Assembly (NCBI GenBank): GCA_949372595.1
Contig: CASIAN010000008.1
Location: forward strand, 1-64,000
Source of the DNA: CPC320 sp002336405
GTDB taxonomy: Bacteria; Pseudomonadota; Alphaproteobacteria; Rhodobacterales; Rhodobacteraceae
Direction: 5' to 3'
DNA: 64,000 nt
The first letter of the stretch is position 1. Each line of letters opens with the position of its first letter. The notes under the pieces were generated by a model. That model had not been told where the DNA came from, ran no database searches, and saw only the letters and a program-made list of their open reading frames with translations. The position numbers were made by a program, and so were the translations under genes. Below are positions 44,796 through 54,342 of this stretch, one piece after another.

Positions 44796-47162
44796 TTATT
44801 CCTTGGAGTGTGACGAGGTCAAGTTCGCGTAGGTGCCCGTTGGCGTTTTGGGACGGTGAATTTCAGGAGGGTCAAAAGCGGTCAACGGCGGCAGCGGGGC
44901 GTTGTAGCTTTCGATCTGTATTAGACACGAATGCGCAATTGGCCCTTGGCCCAGTTGTGAGGTGCCTTTGTCGGGGGTGAGCACATTGGGATTGCCGTGC
45001 TTGCATATCCCGCCAGCATCCTCAGGTGTTGCCGGATCGTACCACGCGCCGGTACTCATCTGCACAACGCCCTGACGCAGGTTTGTGTCGATCCGTACTC
45101 CACCCAGACAGGCACCACGATCGTTAAACATCCTTACGATGTCGCCTGCTTTCAGGCCGCGATTGGCGGCATCTTGGGGGTTCATGTGAACCGGTTCGCG
45201 GCCCTCGATTTTGTCAGACCGGCTGTGGCTACCGTGATCAATTTGTGAATGCAGCTTGGTTTTGGGCTGGTTCGAAATTAGATGCAGGGGGTGGCGCGCT
45301 ATATCTCCGCCCAACCATTCGCAAGGCGTTAGCCACGCTGGGTGCCCGGGGCAATCATCATAGCCAAAGTCCGCCACAGTCTTTGAAAAAATCTCAATTT
45401 TGCCACTTGGTGTGGCGAGGGGGTTGTTGATGGGGTCGGCGCGAAAATCACGCAGCATTACAATCGGTTCGTCTGGCGCTTTGACTTTAAACCAGCCCTC
45501 TTTGCGAAACTGTTCATAATCGGGGATGTCGATATTGGCGTTGGCGGCCCGTTCACAGGTTTGTTGATAGATCCAGCGCTGCCAGTCTTCTGCGCTGCGG
45601 CCTTCGGTGAAGCTCTCTTCGACACCCATAGCGCCTGCAATGCCGGCGAAAATTTCAAAGTCATCGCGGCTCTGCCCATAGGGTTCGGTCAGTTTGGACA
45701 TGGACACGACATAGGGGTCGCGCGGCGTCATGGCGATATCGTGACGCTCCAGCGGTGTGGTGCAGGGCAAAACGATATCGGCGCGCTTGGCCAGTGAATT
45801 CCAGCACCATTCGTTGACTATTATCGTGTCGGGCTTTGCCCAAGCACGCATTAAACGATTTAGATCTTGGTGGTGGTGAAACGGATTTCCGCCGGCCCAA
45901 TAGACCAGTTTGGTATCTGGGTATTGATAGCGGACCCCGTCAAATTCGAAATCTTCCCCAGGTTTGAGCAATAAATCACTGATCCGCGCCACTGGAATAA
46001 AGGTCTCTATTTTGTTTTTGGTTTGAGGAAAGGCGGCCCCGGGCAAAATGGTGAACTGACCACCAATGTGATTGGTGGCGCTATAGCCAAAGCCGAAACC
46101 GCCACCGGGCAGCCCGATTTGACCAACCATCGATGCCACCATGATTGCCGCCCAGAACGCCTGTTCGCCGTGGTCTTGCCGTGTCAGTGACCAACTGACC
46201 GAAATCATCGTGCGTTGTGCAACCATTCTTCTGGCCAGAGCGCGTATGGTGTCGGCTGGAATTTCGCTAATCTCGGCGGCCCAGTTGGCGGTTTTTGCAA
46301 TCCCGTCGGTCTCGCCTAAAAGATAGGGCAAGAATGCGTCAAAGCCTTCGGTGTATGTGTCCAAGAACGCTTGGTTGCTGAGCCCTTCACTGTGTAGCGT
46401 ATGCGCGATACCCAACAAAATCGCCGTATCGGTATTAGGGCGCGGCGCCAGCCATTCGCCGCCCACTTGGTCCAAAAGGTCGGATTTCAGCGGGCTGATA
46501 TTGACAAAGGTGATGTCTGCACGGGCTGCAGCAATCAGATTTTCGCGCTGATAATGATGCCCGGTGCCGCCCTGGCAGATCTGTCCGTTTTTAAGCGGGA
46601 TGCCACCAAAGCAAACGAATAATTCGGTATTTTCCCGGATCGATTCCCAACTGGTACAGGTGTCGAGATAGCCGCGATAGCTGCCCAGAATATGGGGGAC
46701 AACTGCTTCTGCGGCGGCAAAGCTGTAGGTAAATTTTGACTTCGTATAGCCGCCGATGCAATTGAGAAACCGGTGAAGTTGGCTCTGTGCGTGGTGAAAC
46801 CGTCCCGCGCTTGCCCAACCATAAGAGCCACCAAAAATAGCTGAGTTCCCAAATGTGTGGCGCACGCGGTTCATCTCATGTGCAACAAGCTTTTCGGCCT
46901 CGTCCCAAGTGACTTGCACAAACGGATCTGCTCCGCGCAGGTCACCACGGGTGCCTGGGCCGCCCTCAAGCCAGCTTTTTCGGATCATTGGGGCATCTAT
47001 GCGCGTGGGGCCATGCTGCACATCAAGCATGCCACCCCCAATGGGAGAGGGATCTGTATCATGCTCAAAGCCGATGAGTTCCTGCACACGGCCATTGCTG
47101 ACTTTTGCACGATATGTGCCCCAGTGGGCACTGGTCAGAGGAAGATCTTTAGTGTCAGTCAT
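44796..47162 (-). CDS. Molybdopterin oxidoreductase, BisC/DorA/TorZ type
   Basis: 788 residues from the ATG at 47162; the frame is open to a GTG at 47243 and neither start has a clear ribosome site. It belongs to the DMSO-reductase family without an N-terminal iron-sulfur cluster (no Cys quartet), as in biotin-sulfoxide, DMSO and TMAO reductases. GGSYGWASAGRFHHA at ~111 holds the likely Mo-ligand Ser (~118). HLISNQPKTKLHSQ at ~642 and the C-terminal NDRGACLGGVRI are family marks. No Tat signal is seen, so it is probably cytoplasmic. It reduces a sulfoxide or N-oxide, or runs in the oxidative direction. Its place between the betaine importer and the DmdA-like gene suggests a substrate among osmolyte oxides. 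Confidence 0.88.
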   Translation of the reverse strand: MTDTKDLPLTSAHWGTYRAKVSNGRVQELIGFEHDTDPSPIGGGMLDVQHGPTRIDAPMIRKSWLEGGPGTRGDLRGADPFVQVTWDEAEKLVAHEMNRVRHTFGNSAIFGGSYGWASAGRFHHAQSQLHRFLNCIGGYTKSKFTYSFAAAEAVVPHILGSYRGYLDTCTSWESIRENTELFVCFGGIPLKNGQICQGGTGHHYQRENLIAAARADITFVNISPLKSDLLDQVGGEWLAPRPNTDTAILLGIAHTLHSEGLSNQAFLDTYTEGFDAFLPYLLGETDGIAKTANWAAEISEIPADTIRALARRMVAQRTMISVSWSLTRQDHGEQAFWAAIMVASMVGQIGLPGGGFGFGYSATNHIGGQFTILPGAAFPQTKNKIETFIPVARISDLLLKPGEDFEFDGVRYQYPDTKLVYWAGGNPFHHHQDLNRLMRAWAKPDTIIVNEWCWNSLAKRADIVLPCTTPLERHDIAMTPRDPYVVSMSKLTEPYGQSRDDFEIFAGIAGAMGVEESFTEGRSAEDWQRWIYQQTCERAANANIDIPDYEQFRKEGWFKVKAPDEPIVMLRDFRADPINNPLATPSGKIEIFSKTVADFGYDDCPGHPAWLTPCEWLGGDIARHPLHLISNQPKTKLHSQIDHGSHSRSDKIEGREPVHMNPQDAANRGLKAGDIVRMFNDRGACLGGVRIDTNLRQGVVQMSTGAWYDPATPEDAGGICKHGNPNVLTPDKGTSQLGQGPIAHSCLIQIESYNAPLPPLTAFDPPEIHRPKTPTGTYANLTSSHSKE

Positions 47163-47255
47163 GACGGGTGCTTTCGGTTTTTTCACTGTGCCCCGGCAAG
47201 GTGTACGCGCCACCGCCGCGATAGGGCCAATTATTTTGGTCACGGTAAAGTTTGA

Positions 47256-49334
47256 TCATTGAACCTCTAACCCTAACTCCGCTTGACGCTTTTTGCTCCA
47301 GCCTTGGGTCATGCGATCAGCTATGATGGCGATGATGGCCATGCAAAGTCCCGCAACAATGCCGATTCCGAAATTGCCATCACTCAGTCCAATATATACG
47401 ATCTGTTCCAGACCGTTTGTACCCACCAATGCCGCAATAACCAGCATGGCGATTGCATACATAATAGTCTGATTAAGCCCCAGCATCATCACCGGCAGCG
47501 CCAGCGGGATTTTAACCTGCCACAGCAGCTGCCACCGGGTCGCCCCCATCATATTGCCGGCCTCAATCACGGTTTCGGGCAGGTTGCGCAGACCGTGCTC
47601 GGCATAGCGGATCGCTGGCACAAACGCATAGGCGATAATGGCCAGCAGGCCAGTAAATTCACCAATTTTAAACACCATCACGAACGGTATCAGGATGACG
47701 AAAAGCGGCATCGTTTGCATCGTGTCATTGATCGGACGTACAAAGGCTGACACCTTGTCATTGTGGGCGGCCCAAATGCCGATGGTGGTGCCAAACACAA
47801 ACGAAATGATCGCGGCTATCCCGCAAAGATAGACCGACAACATTGCCTCTGCCCAATTGCCAGTAACCACCATAAAGCCAAGCCCCAGCGCCGTACCAAG
47901 ACCCAAAGCGCGACCGCCGATCTTCCAGCCGATGAAAGTATATATTAAAATCACGCATGGCCAAGGGATAGAGGTCAGCCCGAAATATAAAAATACTGCA
48001 AATAACATTACCACAATGCCAGCAATAGTTTTGCCGCGCATTCCACACCAAAGCGCGATGGCGGCCATTGCGAGCGCATAGACAACTTTGTGTGTGGCCG
48101 TCAGTGCAAAGCCCCAAGTGAACGGGCTCACCGCGCCTTGCAGGCCAATTTTGAGTGGCAGCATAACAAAGAAAAAAGCCGAGGTTTTGAGCGCTTCGAT
48201 CTGGGGGCGGTAGTTCACGATCAGATAGGTTAAGCCTTCGTTCATCGACCTTCCCGGGCTCCAGACGTTGTCGCGTGGCCAGTCGGCCAGCACGTTGAAC
48301 ACCTGTGCCAAGCCAAACAGCAGCGTCGCGCCAATGATGGCGACAGCCCACATGCGGTAGCGTTGCAGTACCGTTTTTTCGGATGGGTCATACAGGTTTG
48401 ATCGTTGCGCCAAACCACAGGTGACGCGGTCGATTACCATTGCCATTAGGGCGATGACCATGCCGACCAGCAGGCTCTCTCCGAATTGCGCCTTGCGGAT
48501 TGTTGACAGGACTTCCCAGCCGATATCGGACGTGCCACCAATGATCGACGCGATGATTACCATGCTCAGTGATGCCATCGTCGCTTGATTGACCCCCAGT
48601 AGAATTTGCTTGCGGCACGACGGAACACGCACCTGCCAAAACAACTGGCCTGGGGTTGCCCCGGACATCAGGCCCGATTCTATGACCTCTGGTGCGACAC
48701 TGCGCAGACCGATCATCGTATTGCGCACCATCGGTGGAAATGAATACAGTACGCTGGCGATTAAGCCAACGACCGTGCCAAAACCGAACAGCAATAAAAT
48801 GGGTAGCAAATATGCAAACGCCGGCACCGTCTGGAACAGGTCAAGCGCGGGCATGATCGCCCGTTCTGCGCGGTCAGAATAAAACCCCCAAACGCCGACA
48901 GAAAACCCCACGAAAATCGCAAGTGGGACAGAAATTGCCACCAGCGACAGCGAATTCATGCTTTCTTCCCAGTAGCCGATCACCACCATATAGAGGGTCG
49001 CGCCCAGCGTGAAGGCGGCCAATCGCCATCCCGTTGCCACAAAGGCCACCACACAAAATAGAAACATTGTGACCGCCCAAGGCAGCCCGCTCAGAATTTT
49101 TTGCACGACCCATATTGGCCATTCAAGCACCCAAGATATGCCCATAAAAAACCAACCAAAGTGTTTGACCATCCAGTCCATCATCACATTCAACCAATCT
49201 GAAAACGGAAAGATTAAAGCGTCTGGATATTCGATGAGCCAGCCCCAGTGATCCTTGGCGGCAATGCACCCTAAGGTCACTACGATTACTGCCAGCCAAT
49301 GGAAAAAGCTGCGCTCTATGGATCCGAGTTTCAT
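47256..49334 (-). CDS. Fused double ProW-type permease of a betaine/onium ABC importer
   Basis: 692 residues, about twice a normal ProW. Two complete permease halves occur in tandem. The first has FSVGVWGFYSDRAERAIMPA at ~153 and SGLMSGATPGQLFWQVRVPS at ~223; the second has FGTTIGIWAAHNDKVSAFVR at ~513 and EAGNMMGATRWQLLWQVKIP at ~593. Each half carries its own ATPase-contact loop. The fused form resembles the roseobacter glycine betaine and TMAO (Tmo) transporters. The ATPase gene ends two bases upstream. It carries a quaternary amine, TMAO or sulfonium compound across the inner membrane. Confidence 0.9.
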   Translation of the reverse strand: MKLGSIERSFFHWLAVIVVTLGCIAAKDHWGWLIEYPDALIFPFSDWLNVMMDWMVKHFGWFFMGISWVLEWPIWVVQKILSGLPWAVTMFLFCVVAFVATGWRLAAFTLGATLYMVVIGYWEESMNSLSLVAISVPLAIFVGFSVGVWGFYSDRAERAIMPALDLFQTVPAFAYLLPILLLFGFGTVVGLIASVLYSFPPMVRNTMIGLRSVAPEVIESGLMSGATPGQLFWQVRVPSCRKQILLGVNQATMASLSMVIIASIIGGTSDIGWEVLSTIRKAQFGESLLVGMVIALMAMVIDRVTCGLAQRSNLYDPSEKTVLQRYRMWAVAIIGATLLFGLAQVFNVLADWPRDNVWSPGRSMNEGLTYLIVNYRPQIEALKTSAFFFVMLPLKIGLQGAVSPFTWGFALTATHKVVYALAMAAIALWCGMRGKTIAGIVVMLFAVFLYFGLTSIPWPCVILIYTFIGWKIGGRALGLGTALGLGFMVVTGNWAEAMLSVYLCGIAAIISFVFGTTIGIWAAHNDKVSAFVRPINDTMQTMPLFVILIPFVMVFKIGEFTGLLAIIAYAFVPAIRYAEHGLRNLPETVIEAGNMMGATRWQLLWQVKIPLALPVMMLGLNQTIMYAIAMLVIAALVGTNGLEQIVYIGLSDGNFGIGIVAGLCMAIIAIIADRMTQGWSKKRQAELGLEVQ

Positions 49335-49336
49335 CG

Positions 49337-50431
49337 CTAGGCCTGAACTATTTTTGGGGCTGCGCCGGAGTCATCGTTGCTGCCAGAGGCCAAAGCTTTG
49401 ACAACGCCGCGCGCGGTTGCAATGCCAAGAATGGATCCATCTTTGGCCTCGACGGCGAGACCTTGCTCGTTATCGGCGAGATAGCGCAGCAGTTTTTCGA
49501 CCAAGGTCTCACCTGAAACCCGCTTTAGTGCGTCGATCGGCCCTTCCGGTTTTTCCACAATGTCGGTGGCGGTGAGAATAGTTTCCCACGGCACATCCAG
49601 GGTAAACTTGCGAATGTAGTCGTCCACAGGGTTCAGGATCAGATCAACGGGGCGTCCGATCTGAACAATCGCCCCGTCGCGCATGATTGCCATCCGGTCC
49701 GCCAACCTCAGAGCCTCGTGAAAATCGTGGGTGATAAAAACAATGGATTTGTGCAGCTTCGACTGAATGTGTAAAAACTCGTCTTGCATTTGCCTGCGGA
49801 TCAACGGATCCAGTGCCGAGAATGGTTCGTCTAGAAACCAGATATCAGGCTCAACGGCTAGGGATCGGGCAATGCCGACGCGTTGCTGTTGCCCGCCAGA
49901 AAGCTGTTTGGGATAGTTGTTTTCGCGCCCCTGCAAGCCCACCAGTTCAATCACACGTTTCGCCTGAGCATAGCGTTCTTGCTCGGGTTTTCCTTGCAGT
50001 TTTAACGGGAAGGCAACGTTGTCGATGACAGACAAATGCGGCATCAGGCCAAAGCTTTGAAACACCATGCCCATTTTGTGGCGCCGGATGTCGATTAGGT
50101 CTTTGGCGCTTTTCTCAAGCAGGTTTTCCCCGTCTAGAATGATCTCGCCAGCCGTCGGTTCGACCAAACGTGACAGGCAGCGTACGATTGTGGATTTTCC
50201 GGACCCGGAAAGACCCATGATGACGAAGATCTCTCCGGCATGGACGTCAAAACTGACATTGGCGTTTGCGACGATATGTTGTTGTTTGCGAATGGTGTCG
50301 GCGTGCGTCGCGGCATCACTGACTTGACCATTTGCTTTGTTAAAAAATTTTTCAGGCCCGGACCCGTATACCTTCCAGACGTTTCGGCACGACAGCTTGA
50401 CCTGTTTACTGTCTGCAACGTTGGTTTTCAT
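49337..50431 (-). CDS. ProV-type ATPase of the betaine/onium importer
   Basis: 364 residues. Begins with a ProV-type N-terminal extension (LSCRNVWKVYGSG), then Walker A GLSGSGKST at ~73, SGGQQQRVGIARSLA at ~178, and FLDEPFSALDP at ~199. The C-terminal part (~280 on) is a CBS-like regulatory region. Its length and order match ProV/OpuAA/TmoW. It sits between the binding-protein and double-permease genes. Confidence 0.92.
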   Translation of the reverse strand: MKTNVADSKQVKLSCRNVWKVYGSGPEKFFNKANGQVSDAATHADTIRKQQHIVANANVSFDVHAGEIFVIMGLSGSGKSTIVRCLSRLVEPTAGEIILDGENLLEKSAKDLIDIRRHKMGMVFQSFGLMPHLSVIDNVAFPLKLQGKPEQERYAQAKRVIELVGLQGRENNYPKQLSGGQQQRVGIARSLAVEPDIWFLDEPFSALDPLIRRQMQDEFLHIQSKLHKSIVFITHDFHEALRLADRMAIMRDGAIVQIGRPVDLILNPVDDYIRKFTLDVPWETILTATDIVEKPEGPIDALKRVSGETLVEKLLRYLADNEQGLAVEAKDGSILGIATARGVVKALASGSNDDSGAAPKIVQA

Positions 50432-50505
50432 CCCGGGTCTCCTAATGACTTTGCACAGCGAGCTGACAACGTGATCTTGTGTTAAGTTTTTCTGTATTTA
50501 TTGCG

Positions 50506-50537
50506 CAGGGACGACAGCGATTATGATGCCGTCCCTG
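50506..50537 (-). terminator. Intercistronic stem-loop after the binding-protein gene
   Basis: CAGGGACG at 50506-50513 pairs with CGTCCCTG at 50530-50537. It lies between the binding-protein and ATPase genes and lacks a T-run, like the hairpins after the other two ABC binding-protein genes in this window. Confidence 0.6.
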
Positions 50538-50554
50538 TTGTTCAATTGGATAAT

Positions 50555-51505
50555 TTACTGCATTGCAGCCTCAATCCATGGCTGCCAACGGCCTTCGTTA
50601 TTGGCAAGCCACTCTGCGGCCACTTCATGAATATCACGGCCGTTATTGTCGACTTCAAGAATACCAGCATTTTGGTCGTCATTCGACAGGGTCATCATAG
50701 ACAGCATTTTAAAGGCTGCGGGCCATTTGTCTTCAAAGCCGCTCCAGGCCACCTTGTTCACCGTCGCCTGTGCGAACCCGCATGCGTTATCTTTTTCTTG
50801 GGTTTCTTCGACGCAATCGCCTTCAATCGGGGTCCATTCGACCCAGTTGAAATCATGTGCGGCAAAGATCCAATGTGGTTGCCACATCATCGAAATAATC
50901 GGTGCTTCTGTGGCCATTGCTGAGGTTAGCTCTGCGATCATTGCGCCTTCGCTGCCGCCTGCAATTGTCTTGAAGGGCAGGTCAATGCCGTCCACTACAT
51001 CCCGCGACCGGGTGCCCCAATCCGCCGGGTATGTAATCAAACGGCCGTTGGGAAAAGTCTCTGCCGTCGCAAAAGCCTGCGCACAGTCATAGAGCGCCTG
51101 ATAGTCTGGCAGACCAGGGCATCGCTCTTCCATGTAGGGGGGATAGATCCAGCCCTCTTTAGGTTCTAGGCCCAGATCTCCCAAAACAACAATTTCGCCG
51201 CTCTCGACCATTTTGGGGTAAAGATCCCCAACATTGTTACTCCAGACTTCAGCCTGAAAATGCAGGTTACCCTGCGCGAGGCCAGGATGCTGCGGCAGGG
51301 CACCGGCGCTGACATATTCGATGTTATAGCCCATTTTCTCAAGCAGAGCACCGGCAATTTTGGTTGATACGTGCTGACCTGTCCAGTCGTTCATGATAAC
51401 TTTAATTGGATCAGACGATTCTGGAACATCGGCAAACGCTGCTGTCCCGCTTGCTGCGAGTAGCGCTGCGGCGACAAACGCCGGGATGTTGAGTTTATAA
51501 GACAT
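50555..51505 (-). CDS. OpuAC/ProX-type binding protein for betaine-like osmolytes
   Basis: 316 residues from ATG 51505, which has a perfect GGAGG five bases upstream; the longer frame to 51589 is rejected. A Sec signal peptide ends near residue 25 (GTAAFA). The mature protein has NDWTGQHVSTKIAGALLEKM at ~39, GYNIEYVSAG and several Trp residues (QAEVWSNN at ~83, MMWQPHWIFAAHDFNWVEW at ~209). These fit the aromatic cage used for trimethylammonium or dimethylsulfonium groups. It is the first gene of the operon, divergent from the BetI-like gene. Candidate ligands are choline, glycine betaine, TMAO or DMSP. Confidence 0.9.
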   Translation of the reverse strand: MSYKLNIPAFVAAALLAASGTAAFADVPESSDPIKVIMNDWTGQHVSTKIAGALLEKMGYNIEYVSAGALPQHPGLAQGNLHFQAEVWSNNVGDLYPKMVESGEIVVLGDLGLEPKEGWIYPPYMEERCPGLPDYQALYDCAQAFATAETFPNGRLITYPADWGTRSRDVVDGIDLPFKTIAGGSEGAMIAELTSAMATEAPIISMMWQPHWIFAAHDFNWVEWTPIEGDCVEETQEKDNACGFAQATVNKVAWSGFEDKWPAAFKMLSMMTLSNDDQNAGILEVDNNGRDIHEVAAEWLANNEGRWQPWIEAAMQ

Positions 51506-51589
51506 TTTTCCTCCATACGATGGCAGGCAGAGCATTTTTCGAGGTGTCCTGCGCATCTGATTTCTCCCACTGTGCAAAAAACTTACCAT

Positions 51590-51687
51590 CAGAAAGTTTT
51601 TTATGTCAATAATTAGTTGTTGTGCTGCCCCCTGTGATTAACTTAGCCTGAGATTAAGACCTCGAGTTCAACGCAAGGCACCGCGAA
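51590..51687. promoter_or_regulatory. Divergent promoter region, importer operon / BetI-like gene
   Basis: Reading the minus strand, TTGACA (complement of 51604-51609) with a weak -10 about 17-18 bases on could drive the importer operon. The repressor gene starts at 51688, so the two share this stretch. No palindrome as strong as that at 52444-52467 is seen here. Confidence 0.4.
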
Positions 51688-52371
51688 ATGCAAACAAAGT
51701 CGATCCGTTCCATCCGGCGAGCAGAGCTTTCACGCGCGGCTTTTGAGGCTGTGGTGCGCTATGGGTTGCGCAAGACCACGCTGGAAAAAGTCGGTGACCT
51801 CGCAGGCGTATCCAAAGGCGTGGTCTTGCACCACTTCAAGGATAAAAGTGCGCTGTTAGAGGCCGTTTTCCGCCGGTCAAACACTGTCCTTACGGCATCT
51901 TTGGTGGAACTATATCGTCATGCGGACTCGCCGATAGAGCGATTATGGGCAATCATTATCGCTAATTTCTCTGAAGCGATATATAATCGCAGGGTCTGCC
52001 AAGCTTGGGTGTCCCTGGCTGCCGAAATTCCTCATAGTACGCAGTGCCAGCGCATACAGACCGCTTGTAATGCCCGTATTCACAGCAATCTTCGCCATGA
52101 ATTGAAACATTTTCTCAACAAGGATGATGCCGAGAAATCTGCCCGGCAACTTGGAATGTTGATTGATGGCATCTGGCTCCGGGGTGGGTTGAATGCCACT
52201 CCTCTAACCAGTAATTCAGCGATAGCTGAGATGGAATATGCGATCTTTAAACTTTTGCCAGCTGATAAAGACAGCATCGAAAAGCACAAAAAGGCGCGTG
52301 AAAAAATAGAAAATGTTGCTAAAATAATTTTGAACTCAAATATTTATAAAGAAAATGCGCCTCAGGCTTGA
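51688..52371 (+). CDS. BetI-like TetR-family repressor
   Basis: 227 residues. The N-terminal helix-turn-helix SRAAFEAVVRYGLRKTTLEK and LAGVSKGVVLHHFKDKSALL (residues ~13-55) matches BetI, the choline-responsive repressor. The C-terminal half has AWVSLAAEIPHSTQCQRIQT and RQLGMLIDGIWLRGGL, also BetI-like. It lies between the divergent importer operon and the GMC oxidase gene, and probably represses both until an onium compound binds. The overlapping palindromes downstream are its likely operator. Confidence 0.85.
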   Translation: MQTKSIRSIRRAELSRAAFEAVVRYGLRKTTLEKVGDLAGVSKGVVLHHFKDKSALLEAVFRRSNTVLTASLVELYRHADSPIERLWAIIIANFSEAIYNRRVCQAWVSLAAEIPHSTQCQRIQTACNARIHSNLRHELKHFLNKDDAEKSARQLGMLIDGIWLRGGLNATPLTSNSAIAEMEYAIFKLLPADKDSIEKHKKAREKIENVAKIILNSNIYKENAPQA

Positions 52372-52443
52372 TGCCGTCGCTAGATGTGGGGGCTGCAGGC
52401 AGAGCACGCCACGCTGTATAATTATTTACCCTAAATAAAAAAC

Positions 52444-52467
52444 TGACCACTGGTCAATACATTGACC
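52444..52467. promoter_or_regulatory. Overlapping palindromes, candidate BetI-like operator
   Basis: TGACCACTGGTCA (52444-52456) is a perfect palindrome around a central C. GGTCAATACATTGACC (52452-52467) is a second perfect palindrome with a 2-base centre. They share GGTCA. Such double sites are common for TetR-family dimers binding in pairs. Position between the repressor and the GMC oxidase gene suits control of the latter. Confidence 0.7.
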
Positions 52468-52634
52468 TGAAATCAATATCACTTTATAGATTCTAAAAGG
52501 CACGTTGCGCGGTTTGTCCTGCCTTCTAGGTGCGGGCAATGGTCAAACAGCACAGTGACCGTTTGAAAATCTTGTTCTCTCTCGCACATAAATGTGCACA
52601 GGAGCCGAACAACGTGGTGGGTGAGGGATAGACC

Positions 52635-54290
52635 GTGCAATATGACTATATTATCGTGGGCGCGGGTTCGGCGGGATGCGTTCTTGCCAACCGCCTTAGC
52701 AGTAATGCCCTGTCAACAGTATTATTGATCGAAGCAGGCCCGGAAAATAACGCTTTATCAATAAAAATACCAGCCGCTGTCTTGGCGAATCTCAAAAATA
52801 AAACCTACAATTGGGCTTATCAAGGCGAGCCAGAGCCAGCGTTGAACGGTCGCCAAATTCAGCACGACCGCGGTAAAACGCTGGGGGGATCGTCTTCGAT
52901 CAATGGTATGGTGTTTATTCGGGGTCATGCGCTTGATTTTGAAGGGTGGCGGCAATCGGGGTGTGTCGGTTGGAGCTATGCGGATGTGTTGCCCTATTTT
53001 AAGCGCATGGAATCCTACAGTCATGGTGGCGATGCCTTTCGCGGTGCCGAGGGCCCGCTCAATGTATACCGGCCCAACCCAAAAGAGCCGCTGGCACAGG
53101 CGTTTATAAAGTCTGGCGAACAAGCCGGCTATCCTGTTACCGATGACATCTGTGGTTACCGTCAAGAGGGGTTTGGCAGTTTGGATCGCAGCGTCTACGC
53201 CGGCGAGCGGTGGAGCACGGCCCGCGCCTATCTTGACCCGGTGCGGGACCGCCCGAATTTGACAGTGGTGACAAAAGCGCAGGTGCAGCGTCTGGTGATT
53301 GAAGGGGGCACGGCCACCGGTGTGGTTTATAAGGACCGCCGGGGAAAGATAACCAATGTCCACGCACAGCGCGAGGTCATTCTAAGCGCTGGTGCGGTCG
53401 GCTCTCCACAGCTTTTGATGCTGTCGGGCATCGGTCCGGCCGAGCATTTGCAAGCCATGGGCATTGATGTGGTTGCAGACATGCCCGGTGTTGGGCAAAA
53501 CCTGAACGATCACCCTGATTTTGTACTCAAATATAAATGCACTCAACCGGTATCCCTGTGGCCGAAAACCAAACCGCTTGGAAGGGTCGCTGCCGGGGTG
53601 CGCTGGCTGCTGACCCGCAAAGGTGTTTGTGCCTCGAACCATTTTGAAGTTGTCGGTTGCGTGAGGTCAGGTCCAGGGGTCGAATATCCTGACATACAAC
53701 TCACCATGTCTCCGGTGGCAGTGGACGACGATACTTGGGAACCTTTGCAAGAGCATGCTTTTCAAATTCATGTGGGCCTGATGCGCGCCCATAGCCGTGG
53801 CAAGATCGAACTGCGGTCCTCTGATCCCGCTGTACCACCGCGTATTTTTGTGAATTATTTGCAAGACCCCCGCGACAGGGTCTTGATGCGTAAGGGCATT
53901 CGAATGGTGCGAGAACTGGTGGATCAAGCGGCGTTCAAAGAATTGCGGGGCGCTGAGATTTTCCCCGGTGATAGCGCGCAAAGCGATACAGATCTTGATA
54001 CGCATCTCAACAGTCACACGACAACGCAGTGGCATCTGTCGTGCACGGCAAGAATGGGTCCAAAGACAGATCGCGGCGCGGTGGTCGATACCAGCGGACG
54101 GGTCCATGGGATCGCAGGCTTGCGGGTTGTTGATGCCTCTATCATGCCCATGGTGACCAACGGTAACACCAACAGCCCAACAATCATGATCGCTGAAAAA
54201 CTCAGTGACGATATCCGGGGCTATACTGCCTTGCCGCGCATCGAGGCAGACTTTTGGCAGCACCCCGACTTTGAAACCTCCCAGCGTTGA
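52635..54290 (+). CDS. GMC-family oxidoreductase, choline dehydrogenase-like
   Basis: 551 residues, close to BetA (~555). Starts at GTG 52635 with GAGGGA upstream. The FAD-binding motif VGAGSAGCVLANRLS is at ~8, GKTLGGSSSINGMVFIRG at ~79, and the second GMC signature SAGAVGSPQLLMLSGIG at ~256. The C-terminal HLSCTARMG (~473) and NSPTIMIAEK hold the catalytic His and Asn. It likely oxidises a primary alcohol such as choline to the aldehyde. Glycine betaine aldehyde would then go to the ALDH at 42139. Several GMC subfamilies share these motifs, so choline is inferred from BetI and the importer. Confidence 0.88.
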   Translation: MQYDYIIVGAGSAGCVLANRLSSNALSTVLLIEAGPENNALSIKIPAAVLANLKNKTYNWAYQGEPEPALNGRQIQHDRGKTLGGSSSINGMVFIRGHALDFEGWRQSGCVGWSYADVLPYFKRMESYSHGGDAFRGAEGPLNVYRPNPKEPLAQAFIKSGEQAGYPVTDDICGYRQEGFGSLDRSVYAGERWSTARAYLDPVRDRPNLTVVTKAQVQRLVIEGGTATGVVYKDRRGKITNVHAQREVILSAGAVGSPQLLMLSGIGPAEHLQAMGIDVVADMPGVGQNLNDHPDFVLKYKCTQPVSLWPKTKPLGRVAAGVRWLLTRKGVCASNHFEVVGCVRSGPGVEYPDIQLTMSPVAVDDDTWEPLQEHAFQIHVGLMRAHSRGKIELRSSDPAVPPRIFVNYLQDPRDRVLMRKGIRMVRELVDQAAFKELRGAEIFPGDSAQSDTDLDTHLNSHTTTQWHLSCTARMGPKTDRGAVVDTSGRVHGIAGLRVVDASIMPMVTNGNTNSPTIMIAEKLSDDIRGYTALPRIEADFWQHPDFETSQR

Positions 54291-54342
54291 GAGCCTATGC
54301 GTTGGCGCGATAAATCGAATTTCAGGATACAGGAATGAACCT

